The notes beneath the pieces are model-generated. The model ran no database searches and was not told the origin of the DNA. It saw nothing but the letters and a program-made list of their open reading frames with translations. Positions 36,601-44,235 of a stretch of DNA of 64,000 nucleotides are shown in pieces (position 1 is the stretch's first letter; each line of letters begins with the position of its first letter). The stretch is from RGIG8775 sp045537235 (GTDB lineage: Bacteria; Bacillota; Clostridia; Oscillospirales; CAG-272). The translations under genes were made by a program, and so were the position numbers. Location of the stretch: positions 41,338 to 105,337 of the forward strand of contig JAZSPB010000033.1 in assembly GCA_045537235.1 (NCBI GenBank). The letters run 5' to 3'.

Positions 36601-37943
36601 TCACATTGAATGCGAACGGCACCGACATTGAAGAGGGCGCGTTTGCTTACTGCCATGCATTGGCTGAGGTTAAGAATGTTGAGTTTGCTAAGAATGTAGG
36701 CTCCTACTCCTTTGCTTATACAGGCATTGTTTCCATTGACCTCTCGGGAGCCGAGTCCATTGGTGACCATGCGTTCCTTAAGGAGGAATTGACTGAATTT
36801 GCAGTCAAGCTTGGAGCTTCGCTCAAGACGTTGGGTGAGAATCCCTTTGCTATGTGTAAGCTCAAGCCCTTCTCGTCCGTTGTTACCGAGACCTTTAACG
36901 GCAAGGAATACGAGACGGTAGTTTATACCTACGATATCAGTGAAACGGTTCATGTGATCGACGGTTCGTTGTACTGTGATGTGCCTCGCGGTATGGAACT
37001 GATCACTTATGCGGGTACCGATGATCTGAATGTCAAGGTGGCAACCGGTACCGTGAGAATCACGGCTATGGCTTTTGCCGGCTCCGACGTGGTACGTGTT
37101 GAGTTGCCTTATACGTTGGCATCGATCGGACACAAGGCATTCTTCGATTGCAATCGGATTTCCCTCGTTGTGTTTGCAAGCTACGAGGCCCCCAATCTGG
37201 AAGAAGAATTTGATGCTTCCTATTATGAATCCTACGATAATCTTCCTGCTACGGGTGTTTATGAATTCACCATGTGGAACGGAGAGATCGTCAGCAAGGA
37301 TGCGCTCGGAATCGTTCCTTATTATATGTGGAACCTGACCGACGGCAAGTATTCTAATGTGTACTACGGTGCAAACTTTGTTGACTATGTCGGCAAGGTT
37401 GACAGCTATATTGTGATGGTCAGCCCCTCCAACGGTCTGTATTATGATACCTTCATATACGGTCAATACTTTACAACGGCTTATGCCGGTGATGTGGCGG
37501 CAGACGATACGACGCTGGCAGCTATTGCGGCAATCAACAAGTTGGTTGAGATCACCGAGGCGGGAGGAAGCATTACCTTGGAGCATGAGGCTCTTGTGGT
37601 GGCAGCACGCGCGGCCTATGACAAGATCGCAACCAAGGATCAGCAAGCATTGGTGACTAATCTGTCGCATCTGCTTTCTGCGGAGGACCGCATTACGGCA
37701 CTCAAGGATAGCGGCGCAGGAGAGGATCCTTCCCAACCTACCGAAGAGGATAAGGATGTAGGACGTACCGTGCTGATTGTTACGGTTATTGTCGAGTCGG
37801 TCATCATTGTCGGTGCCGTGATTGCCGTTGTCATTCTGAATATGCTCAAAAAGCGCAAGAAGAATGAGGCAGAGCAGGGAAGCGAAGCGTGCGACCCCCC
37901 TGCGGAAGAAAATGACCGGGGCGATATCAAAGACGATGAGTAA
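30687..37943 (+). CDS. Giant membrane-anchored subtilisin-like (S8) protease with BspA-type leucine-rich repeats
   Basis: 2418 residues. Signal peptide (1-37, ending ASA-AE), then an I9-like pro-region to ~195. The S8 catalytic domain has Asp211 (AVLDTGLDYTH), His285 (NNHGTHVSGV) and Ser606 (LSGTSMACPNMAG). A PA domain is inserted before the serine (~430-560; VLVERGFNTFEEKANAAQKNG). Fn3-like and beta domains run ~690-1130. Two Big_2 Ig-like domains follow (~1145-1220, 1270-1348), then 800 residues of BspA/LRR_5 repeats (~1350-2170; IGEYAFxxTxIT, LPxTLxxIGxxAF). A helical segment and a C-terminal membrane anchor (~2358-2388) with a basic and acidic tail close it. Lactocepin/C5a-peptidase-like surface protease; the LRRs probably bind host, dietary or microbial protein. 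All catalytic residues are intact. The ribosome site is distant (aaagg). Confidence 0.92.
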   Translation: MKTKVFKRVSFSVMVILLMLTVLLSSAGVGQFTASAAEYIRQFSGELNTNIKDYFDSSAIYRLPDTVKADDRISVIVSLDNPAIIDAYNKTDKTLSVGEYALTDEAQAIRDRNGADRKAILAALDEKDIDYAAGANYATVLSGFEIVIEARDFESVVKSLGSDAKAIVGEVYNVAETQLVENKVNFDEATGIFDSSDFAYDGSGMLVAVLDTGLDYTHSAFSMDNFTSSKLALTKEQVAALIADTKASSLMEGLNADDVYVSDKVPFSFDYADEDSDVYSLHNNHGTHVSGVIVGKDDTITGVAPNAQLVSMKIFSDIRETAYTSWILSALEDCVILGVDVINMSLGTACGFSREMDKEAVTGVYDKIREMGISLVVAASNSFNSAYGSEKNGNLGLTSNPDTSTVGSPSTYDGAMSVASINGVKTPYLLFGDQIIYFDESTNAATKENNFFEAILPEGVDSKDFEFVTIPGAGREADYMGMDVAGKIVLVERGFNTFEEKANAAQKNGAAGVIIYNNVSGDIKMNVGTATVPVCSIKQDDGEMLAAQKTGTIKISRSQTSGPFMSDFSSWGPTPDLGIKPEITAHGGNILSAVTGGSYDRLSGTSMACPNMAGVITLLRQHVMNAYPEIANDPVEVNARVNRLLMSTADIVINTNGLPYAVRKQGAGLANLVSASTTPAYILTYDREDGSVMDKSKIELGDDPAKTGVYTLVFSIQNFSSSSLSYKLSAHVMTEGVSDTKTSHGDTTVTEDGYKLDGATVSFVVENGSKDGDTVTVAGGATAKVTVTVTLSDSDKAYLDTSFENGMYVEGFVVLDAVSGTEIDLSVPYLAFYGDWTVAPLFDLDYFETNADELDDSIATEDKTLADAYATRPVGGVSEDYVSFLGSYYFLQDPSSTKIISAQRDYIALSNVEGTVHSLRFVWTGLLRNAERIEVTIVDDATGEVVFETVDDDVRKSYGDGGSIYPANVEIEFDAGEHNLKNNTEYTVRLVGYLDYGDGGIETNKKNVFEFPLVADFEAPAVTDCEFYTEYDRDLKKNRLFAKMAVYDNHYTMAMMIGYVATDVDSEGTVSYELKSFDSYLTPVYSVRDGVTYVEYELTDHIQDIKNNATHKNTFTVACYDYALNEATYEISLPDEYIDFYFEESEITMSPNELYSLAPMMYPDTEWGELLHYHSSNPSVAAVVNDKIVAVGSGVATITAYEKNDDGTNGKSTKIKVSVLKEGDEGYRYYDKPVADVFELVGYDTLKAYYVLDSAERELGETGDYRVLDKNSLAFYPSESIQLHYKLDAYFPKTTEVVFESSNEKIVTISDQGVIVAQAEGFASITVRVLMDGKSTYYSQSLDIEVKDPFITTAPSLTHYYGLGGVVEIPDTLLITQIGQYAFSNYEYVPKTEDDIISEDEPDATKIMYIGDSTITKVIIPEGVKTIGPYAFANLTALQEVVLPSTLEAIEYGAFYGCTALKKVTGIENVMLINKDAFFGCNITGTLSLDNARAVGDYAFANNKSIKEIVLPETLQSIGAYAFYGNAKLEKVTVNAQKVKYGPYVFAECSSLKEMSMNANVIPAGAFYGSDNLEKVVIGKDVSSIGEFAFSDTAITSFTVAAGNTTYKAQTDKSYLVSADGKTLLLVAPRVSGEFKLSDSGITTVGRGAFSSNGRLTSIVLPYVTVLEDYAFAYCDRVEKIELGKLARIGEYAFFQTGITELPSLDGVKEIGKYAFAYTSITSVNIPNNMIIGEGAFCECTKLTTVVIGDNVTVGKAAFLLDRDVNCQLIRDPDYAEKYYSFEYLSPMTSLTIGKNVVIGESAFMGASKLVSVTLGAGATIGDQAFYNASSLKNIDLSKVISIGKSAFSGDELYMYGDSNQNSYALDENGQMVLKYYAPKLEKVDLSSATSLGEQAFLYCKDLVEVKLGDGITEIAAMTFYECDNLKTVNLDKVVTVRSNAFVQTALTKAALTAATLVEKYAFVYCEDLKDVTLNANGTDIEEGAFAYCHALAEVKNVEFAKNVGSYSFAYTGIVSIDLSGAESIGDHAFLKEELTEFAVKLGASLKTLGENPFAMCKLKPFSSVVTETFNGKEYETVVYTYDISETVHVIDGSLYCDVPRGMELITYAGTDDLNVKVATGTVRITAMAFAGSDVVRVELPYTLASIGHKAFFDCNRISLVVFASYEAPNLEEEFDASYYESYDNLPATGVYEFTMWNGEIVSKDALGIVPYYMWNLTDGKYSNVYYGANFVDYVGKVDSYIVMVSPSNGLYYDTFIYGQYFTTAYAGDVAADDTTLAAIAAINKLVEITEAGGSITLEHEALVVAARAAYDKIATKDQQALVTNLSHLLSAEDRITALKDSGAGEDPSQPTEEDKDVGRTVLIVTVIVESVIIVGAVIAVVILNMLKKRKKNEAEQGSEACDPPAEENDRGDIKDDE

Positions 37944-38027
37944 TATCCGTCAACGCATCGAGGCTGCCGAAATAAGCAGCTTCGGTGCGGCGGAATCACA
38001 ACGAAAAGAGGGTGCGAATACCGAAAA

Positions 38028-39392
38028 ATGAGTAAAACAGTAAAAGCGATAATCGTGGTTTTAATGCTGCTGACGGCGATGCTTGTCATGGTCTCATGTG
38101 CGGAGAAAACACCGTACGATATTTATGACAGCGAGGGTTATACCGTCAGTGTGAAGTACGACGCCAATGGCGGTATGTTCACGACCAGCGTTGAGGTGAT
38201 CGTGGATTCTTATAATCTTTCGGATCTTCCCACAAACGCAAACGGCAAAAAAGAGTTGGCGTTGCTTTCTCCCGACGATGAGATCCGCGGCACGGGAAAC
38301 GCCTTCCATGCCAGCAACGCTGGATATTTCCTGGCAGGCTGGTATACAGAGAGAACTCCTGTTCTCAATGCGCAAGGAGAAGCACTTGATGCAGATGGCA
38401 ATGTGGCGACCGAGAGCGGAAAAGCGCCCGCCTATACCTACAGTGGGCGATGGGATTTTGAGACGGGGCGTATGGAGATCGATCCCGATCAGTCCCACAC
38501 TTCCAAGGAACCCATTACGCTCTATGCGGCATGGATCCCCGAGTTTAAATTTGAATTTTATTCGTTGGAAAGCGGCGAGTTGATCGATTCCTATTTGTTT
38601 GACCCGAATTATGTTTCCGAGATCACGATTCCTCAGTGGAATGTGGAAACGGGTAGATTGAATATGGAGAAATTCCCCACGGTTTCCGAAAAGACCTTTA
38701 GCGGTGTCTATCTTGATTCTGAAGGAAAGGTCAATGCCGAGGGGGCAACGATCAAGCACACCGGTTCCTATGACGCGGATAATGCCACGGCGCAGGATCC
38801 CGTAATGAAACTGTATTTGGACTACATGGACGGCGAGTGGTTCCGTATCTACACCGCCAAGCAGTTTATTGACAATGCCGGTGTAAGCGGTTGCTATGAG
38901 ATCTGCGCTGACCTTGATTTTACGGGGCTGGATTGGAAGACCTCGCTGATCCACGGAAATTTCCGCGGGCAGATCAAGGGTAACGGTCACACTTTCTCCA
39001 ATATAACGGTTGAGCAGACGGACACCAGAAAGCAGAATACAGGCTTGTTCGGTAATTTGACTGCGAACGCCGTGCTTGAAAACATTGTCTTCGAAAATGT
39101 TACCCTGACCATTGCCAACGGAACATTGCAGCAAGATGCAGCCTTCGGACTTTTGGCAGGTAACCGCGACAGCGCGGCAACCTTGAGCGGAATCGTGCTC
39201 AAAAATGCACTTTTGAAGATCCATGCCTATGCTAACCTTCCCGAAGGTACCTCGATCGGTCTGCTGTTTGGAAACGGCGCGATCGGAGATATTGATATTT
39301 CGGGCATTCGTTGCGAGGCGACGGGTGAGAATGCAGGAGATATCACCATCACCGTTGACGGAAACGATGTTACCGTCGGTACGGCACAATGA
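38028..39392 (+). CDS. Lipoprotein with InlB-type B-repeat and GLUG-like repeats
   Basis: 454 residues. Lipobox MVS-C24. Residues ~40-190 resemble Listeria-Bacteroides InlB B-repeats (VSVKYDANGGMF, FLAGWYTER, LYAAWIPEF). Residues ~290-420 carry GLUG-like beta-helix repeats (YEICADLDFTGLDW, GNGHTFSNITVEQ, TGLFGNLTANAVLENIVFENV, GLLAGN). This suggests a cell-surface adhesin or scaffold tethered by lipid. It lies 84 bases after the subtilisin gene and 53 bases before the peptide-binding protein, with no clear promoter on either side, so it probably belongs to the same transcript. Substrate or partner unknown. Ribosome site is weak. Confidence 0.78.
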   Translation: MSKTVKAIIVVLMLLTAMLVMVSCAEKTPYDIYDSEGYTVSVKYDANGGMFTTSVEVIVDSYNLSDLPTNANGKKELALLSPDDEIRGTGNAFHASNAGYFLAGWYTERTPVLNAQGEALDADGNVATESGKAPAYTYSGRWDFETGRMEIDPDQSHTSKEPITLYAAWIPEFKFEFYSLESGELIDSYLFDPNYVSEITIPQWNVETGRLNMEKFPTVSEKTFSGVYLDSEGKVNAEGATIKHTGSYDADNATAQDPVMKLYLDYMDGEWFRIYTAKQFIDNAGVSGCYEICADLDFTGLDWKTSLIHGNFRGQIKGNGHTFSNITVEQTDTRKQNTGLFGNLTANAVLENIVFENVTLTIANGTLQQDAAFGLLAGNRDSAATLSGIVLKNALLKIHAYANLPEGTSIGLLFGNGAIGDIDISGIRCEATGENAGDITITVDGNDVTVGTAQ

Positions 39393-39445
39393 TCCTTGTT
39401 TGTCTTTAAAGATGAAATAAATAATATCCAAAGGAGAAAGCAAAA

Positions 39446-42037
39446 ATGAAAAAGAAAATTCTTTCATTGGTTCTTTGCGTTGCGATGTTGCTTAGCCTTG
39501 TTTCGTGCTTTGCGGGTTGCGGCAAAAAGAAGACCGATGCCTTGGTCATTATGTCCGAGGAACTTGACGGACTTTTTAATCCTTTCTACTCCACAACGGG
39601 TGCAGATGGCACGATCGTTTCCATGACCCAGATCGGAATGCTGACATCCAAGTATGTTAACGGCTCGATCGAGGTCGGATACGGCGATAATGAGGCGGTT
39701 GTTGTGAAGGATTATACTTCTTCCACCGATAAGACCAAGAATGAGACGGTCTACACCTTCGTTCTTAAAAACGGTATTCTGTACTCCGACGGTCATCCCT
39801 TGACCATGGAGGATGTTCTGTTTAACCTGTATGTATATTTGGATCCCGTTTATACCGGTTCTTCCACGATGTACTCTACTAAGATCAAGGGTCTTTCGGC
39901 CTACAGAACCCAGACCATCGGTTCTTCCTCCGATTCCGACTCCGACAGCCTGATCTCTTCGCAGGCTACCACCAGAGCGCAGGCTCGTATCAATGAGCTG
40001 ATCAATGTGTTCAAGCAGCACAAGACTTCCTCCGGTTACTATGCGGATTATGCTACCATGAAGGCGGCAATCAATGCACACTCGCTTAGCTCCGGCTATA
40101 AGTCTGCGATCTCCAATGATCCCACCAAGGTAACGGTTGCCAATCTCCTTGCCGACTATGAATATACACTTTCCAAGTTTAAGGAAGAGCTGAAGTCCGA
40201 CTATGTAAGTGCACAGAGCTCGTACACCGAGGAGCCTTACAAGTCCAGAAGCGAGTTCAGCGACCCCATCGTCTGCTTCATGTACACCGAGGGCTATGCA
40301 ACGGTGGAATGGGCGAAGGATCCCGTAACCAATAAGGATGACAAGTCCAAGATCGAAAAGGTCAATCTCGGTTATCCTGACAGCATTAAGACCGAGGAAG
40401 ACGCGATCAACTATGTTTATAATGATAAGATCTCCAGAGAGCTTAACATCATCCTTTCCTATTGGGCAACCGCCCAGGAGCTTCTGACCGAGTACAGCGC
40501 AGAGGCAAAGCAGGTGATTCTTCACGAGAACCTGGAGGATGGCAAGCTGAAGGTGCCCAGCATCGAGGGTATCGTTTCTCTTGGTCACAATGCGGCTACC
40601 AAGGGTACTACCATCACGGTCAACGGCACCGAGTATAAGATCGCGAGCGATCACAATGCGGACGGTACTGTTAAGAATGCCGATGAGTACGATGTGCTTC
40701 AGATCACGATCGAGGGCGTTGACCCCAAGGCGGTTTGGAACTTCTCCTTTGCGGTAGCTCCCCAGCACTACTACGGTCTGGGAAGTAAGGTTGGTGTAGA
40801 TATCGAAAACAATCAGTTTGGTGTAGAATATGCATCCTTCGATTTCATGACCGATATCATTCAGTCTCCTATCAACATTAAGGTTCCTATGGGTGCAGGT
40901 GCTTATAAGGCGACCAACCGCGACAATGCGGACAACCCCACGGGTAGTGATTTCTACAAGGATAATGTTGTATACTTTAAGGCCAACAACAACTTCAAGA
41001 CGGTCGGAAGCGGTTTGAACAATGCCAAGATCGAGAAGGTACGTTATCAGGTCGTCAGCGCATCCAATGCGGTGAGCGCCTTGGAGAGCGGTGATGTTCA
41101 CTACATTACTCCCCAGTTGACCACACAGAATTTTGACTCGCTGACCAAGATGGCTTCCAAGGGAATCAAGTATCTGCTGGAGGATCAGCTCGGTTACGGT
41201 TATATCGGTATCAACGCAAGTAAGGTTACCGACCTCAATATCCGTAGGGCAATCATGTGCGCTATGAATACTACGCTGGCTCTTGACTACTACCGTCCCG
41301 GTACGGCAAGCCAGATCTACTGGCCCATGTCCATGGTAAGCTGGGCATATCCCGAAGGAGATGACGGAAATGCCAGCACCGATAACGGTAAGGATTATCC
41401 TCAGATCAACGGTCGATTTGATGAGAATGTTGCCAAGAGAAATATCCAGAAGTACATGGAAGAAGCAGGTGTGTCTGCCGGCGATCCTTCCTTGTCCATT
41501 ACCTTTACCATCGCAGGCTCTAACCTGCAGGATCACCCCACCTACAAAACCTTCAGAGATGCCGCTAACTTGCTTAACAGCTTGGGTTGGGACATCGATG
41601 TGATTCCCGATACACAGGCTCTTACCAAGTTGAGCACCGGTTCGCTTGAGGTTTGGGCGGCTGCTTGGGGCTCGGCTATTGACCCCGATATGTATCAGGT
41701 CTACCACAAGAATTCCACGGCAACCAGCACCCTGGCATGGGGCTATCCCTACATTAAGACCAGCGGTTCCTCCGAGGAAAAGGCAACCTTGAACGATTTG
41801 AGTGAGTTGATCGACAACGCTCGTGAGACAATGGATCAGAAGGAGCGTTCCGAAATTTATGAGGAAGCAATGAAGAAGGTTTTGGATCTGGCGATCGAGC
41901 TTCCCGTTTACCAGCGTAGTGTTATCTATGCTTACAATTCGAAAGTGATCAATTCCGCTTCGCTTCCCAGCGATGGAGAGATGAATCCCTATTCGTCTCC
42001 TCTGGATCGTATTTGGGAGCTGGAGTTTGCAAAATAA
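39446..42037 (+). CDS. oppA: Oligopeptide ABC transporter substrate-binding lipoprotein, enlarged (SBP_bac_5)
   Basis: 863 residues, about 300 more than usual for family 5 binding proteins. Lipobox LVS-C21 (C25 is an alternative). Family features are LNPFYSTTG near the N-terminus, YTFVLKNGILYSDGHPLTMEDVLFNL, and VTDLNIRRAIMCAMNT in the C-terminal lobe, then PYIKTSGSSEE and the helix YEEAMKKVLDLAIELPVYQR. An unusual helical insertion of about 250 residues (~160-411) separates the first lobe from the fold's continuation. It starts S/D-rich and contains INELINVFKQHKT and LADYEYTLSKFKEEL. First gene of oppABCDF. AAAGGAG supports the start. It presumably captures peptides, perhaps ones released by the nearby protease. 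Confidence 0.92.
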   Translation: MKKKILSLVLCVAMLLSLVSCFAGCGKKKTDALVIMSEELDGLFNPFYSTTGADGTIVSMTQIGMLTSKYVNGSIEVGYGDNEAVVVKDYTSSTDKTKNETVYTFVLKNGILYSDGHPLTMEDVLFNLYVYLDPVYTGSSTMYSTKIKGLSAYRTQTIGSSSDSDSDSLISSQATTRAQARINELINVFKQHKTSSGYYADYATMKAAINAHSLSSGYKSAISNDPTKVTVANLLADYEYTLSKFKEELKSDYVSAQSSYTEEPYKSRSEFSDPIVCFMYTEGYATVEWAKDPVTNKDDKSKIEKVNLGYPDSIKTEEDAINYVYNDKISRELNIILSYWATAQELLTEYSAEAKQVILHENLEDGKLKVPSIEGIVSLGHNAATKGTTITVNGTEYKIASDHNADGTVKNADEYDVLQITIEGVDPKAVWNFSFAVAPQHYYGLGSKVGVDIENNQFGVEYASFDFMTDIIQSPINIKVPMGAGAYKATNRDNADNPTGSDFYKDNVVYFKANNNFKTVGSGLNNAKIEKVRYQVVSASNAVSALESGDVHYITPQLTTQNFDSLTKMASKGIKYLLEDQLGYGYIGINASKVTDLNIRRAIMCAMNTTLALDYYRPGTASQIYWPMSMVSWAYPEGDDGNASTDNGKDYPQINGRFDENVAKRNIQKYMEEAGVSAGDPSLSITFTIAGSNLQDHPTYKTFRDAANLLNSLGWDIDVIPDTQALTKLSTGSLEVWAAAWGSAIDPDMYQVYHKNSTATSTLAWGYPYIKTSGSSEEKATLNDLSELIDNARETMDQKERSEIYEEAMKKVLDLAIELPVYQRSVIYAYNSKVINSASLPSDGEMNPYSSPLDRIWELEFAK

Positions 42038-42051
42038 TCTTGGAGTAGTAT

Positions 42052-43044
42052 ATGTTTAAATACATACTGAAACGATTGGCACTTTCCGTCGTTATCCTGA
42101 TGGGAGTATCGCTGATCATCTATTTCCTGATCCGCCTGATGCCGGTTGACTTTATCCAGGATAAGGTCAACGCCATGAACCAAGGCGGTGCTACGGTGGA
42201 TCAGGCAACAGTGGATGCTATGTACCAAATGTACGGATTGGGAGATAACAGCTTCCTCGGCATTTTGAAAGGATATCTCAGTTGGCTGGGGAATATCGTC
42301 AGATTGGATTTCGGCACCAGCTTTGTTCATGCCATTCCCGTTACGGATGTTATCGTCAGCCATATGGGCACTTCCTTTGCCATTGCTATCATAGCTACCA
42401 TCTTTGAATTTATGATCGCGATCCCTTTGGGTATTACGGCGGCAACCCACCAGTATTCCTTGCGCGACTATATCGTGACAGTTCTTGTCATGATCGGTAT
42501 CTCTCTGCCTTCCTTCTTCTTCGGACAGATGCTCAAGGACTGGTTTGCCATTAAATTGGAATGGTTCCCGACATCGGGACTTGTAACAGCGGGCAGTTCA
42601 GCTACGGGAATTGCCCTGCTGTGGGACTATTTGCGCCATATGTTCATCCCCATTCTTACGGTGGTCATCTTGAGCATCGGTGCACGAATGCGAATGACAA
42701 GAACCAATATGCTTGAGGTGCTCAACGCTGACTATATTCGTACGGCTCGCGCCAAGGGTTTGAGTGAGCGCAAGGTCATCAACAAGCACGCCTTTCGCAA
42801 TACATTGATCCCGCTCGTTACTACATTGGCAGGACTTTTGCCCTCGCTTTTCTCGGGAGCGATCATCACCGAGCAGGTGTTTGACCTTCCCGGTATCGGT
42901 AACGTGGCGCTGGATGCCATGAATCGCGGAGATATTCCCTTTATCATGGGATACAATATGTTCTTGGCCATCTTGAGTGTTATGGGTGTATTGCTTTCCG
43001 ACTTGATGTATGCGGTCGTTGACCCGCGAGTGAAATTGGAGTGA
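42052..43044 (+). CDS. oppB: Oligopeptide ABC transporter permease OppB
   Basis: 330 residues, six predicted membrane segments. The typical OppB start MFKYILKRLALSVVILMGVSL and the motif in the first periplasmic region (DFIQDKVNAM.. YGL) are present. The cytoplasmic EAA loop reads YIRTARAKGLSERKVINKHAFRN, followed by ITEQVFDLPGIG. Forms the membrane channel with OppC. Starts 14 bases after oppA and is followed 7 bases later by oppC. Confidence 0.96.
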   Translation: MFKYILKRLALSVVILMGVSLIIYFLIRLMPVDFIQDKVNAMNQGGATVDQATVDAMYQMYGLGDNSFLGILKGYLSWLGNIVRLDFGTSFVHAIPVTDVIVSHMGTSFAIAIIATIFEFMIAIPLGITAATHQYSLRDYIVTVLVMIGISLPSFFFGQMLKDWFAIKLEWFPTSGLVTAGSSATGIALLWDYLRHMFIPILTVVILSIGARMRMTRTNMLEVLNADYIRTARAKGLSERKVINKHAFRNTLIPLVTTLAGLLPSLFSGAIITEQVFDLPGIGNVALDAMNRGDIPFIMGYNMFLAILSVMGVLLSDLMYAVVDPRVKLE

Positions 43045-43051
43045 GCGAATT

Positions 43052-44230
43052 ATGGATAAACGTAATATGAATCAAAATGAAAATACGCAGGCAGAACAGG
43101 TTGCTCCCGTTGTAGAGGAAACTGTTTCCGAAGCGGTCGCTCAGAATCCGGATGTCGCGGCAAAGACCCAAGAGACTGAGGTTCCGCTGGATAAAAACGT
43201 AAGATTGATGTCGCCTACTCGCATGGTGGTGCGCCGTTTCTTCCGTTCCAAACTCAGCGTGATCGGTCTGATTATGATTGTCGGATTGTTCCTGTTCAGT
43301 TTTGTTGGTCCCTTGTTTGTTGCCGATCTGGGAACAGTAGGGGAGAACGGTGTGCTGACCTACGATCCCAATGACGGAAAGTGGGGAGAGACCGAGCTGG
43401 ATGAGTCGGGAAAGATCGAGTATACGACTTCTGAGACGACCTTCACAACAGCAGACGGACATACCTACACCATTAAGCAGACCACGGAAAAGCGCTTGAA
43501 GGACAATCTTCGTGCCCCCATCTCCGCCGACCACTTGCTGGGAACGGATAATGAGGGATACGATGTTTTTGTCCGCCTGATGTACGGCGGCCGAATTTCG
43601 CTGACTGTCAGCTTTATCGCCGTGTTTGTCATCACTATATTGGGTGTCATTATGGGCGGTATCTCGGGCTATTTCGGCGGCGCAATTGATAATATTATCA
43701 TGCGTGTTTGTGATGTGTTGATGTGCTTGCCCGGCATCCCGATCCTTCTGATCATCAGTACCATTCTCGATTCGGCAGGAATAGATGCGAAATACCGTAT
43801 TTACCTGCTTATGATCTATTTGACACTGTTCTCGTGGCCGGGAACGGCAAGATTGGTGCGCGGTCAGATCCTGTCTCTTCGTGAACAGGAATATATGGTT
43901 GCAGCCGAGGCAATGGGCTACTCCACAGGACGTAAGATCTTTAAACATCTGGTTCCCAATGTCATGCCCCAGCTGATCGTTCAGATGAGCTTGAGCCTTG
44001 GTAGCATGATTCTTTACGAGGCAACGCTTTCCTACCTGAATTTGGGTGTTAAAGCGCCCTATGCCGCGTGGGGAACTATGATCAATATTATTTCCACCAA
44101 TACCGAGGTTCTTCAGAATTACTTCAATATCTGGGGTCCTCCCGGTATCTGTATCGTCATTGCGGTGCTCGGCTTCAACTTTGTCGGAGACGGCTTGCGC
44201 GATGCGCTTGACCCGAAGATGAGGAGATAA
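43052..44230 (+). CDS. oppC: Oligopeptide ABC transporter permease OppC, with extracellular insertion
   Basis: 392 residues. A charged cytosolic N-terminal extension of about 50 residues precedes the OppC_N membrane segment (VIGLIMIVGLFLFSFVG). Between this segment and the family motif HLLGTDNEGYDVFVRLMYGGR the loop is about 95 residues, roughly 60 longer than usual, with a Thr-rich part (TSETTFTTADGHTYT). The core permease follows, with EAA loop EYMVAAEAMGYSTGRKIFKHLVPN. The long loop faces the side where the binding protein docks. It fits a co-evolved contact with the enlarged OppA, which is inference. Seven bases after oppB. Confidence 0.95.
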   Translation: MDKRNMNQNENTQAEQVAPVVEETVSEAVAQNPDVAAKTQETEVPLDKNVRLMSPTRMVVRRFFRSKLSVIGLIMIVGLFLFSFVGPLFVADLGTVGENGVLTYDPNDGKWGETELDESGKIEYTTSETTFTTADGHTYTIKQTTEKRLKDNLRAPISADHLLGTDNEGYDVFVRLMYGGRISLTVSFIAVFVITILGVIMGGISGYFGGAIDNIIMRVCDVLMCLPGIPILLIISTILDSAGIDAKYRIYLLMIYLTLFSWPGTARLVRGQILSLREQEYMVAAEAMGYSTGRKIFKHLVPNVMPQLIVQMSLSLGSMILYEATLSYLNLGVKAPYAAWGTMINIISTNTEVLQNYFNIWGPPGICIVIAVLGFNFVGDGLRDALDPKMRR

Positions 44231-44235
44231 GTGCA

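Noticed and set aside
35019..37736. 905-codon minus-strand ORF inside the giant subtilisin gene, with similar long minus ORFs at 22528-24864, 39464-41707 and 32358-34019
   Set aside because: They mirror strong + genes with signal peptides, catalytic motifs and ribosome sites; their translations show no domain and arise from codon bias of the real strand.
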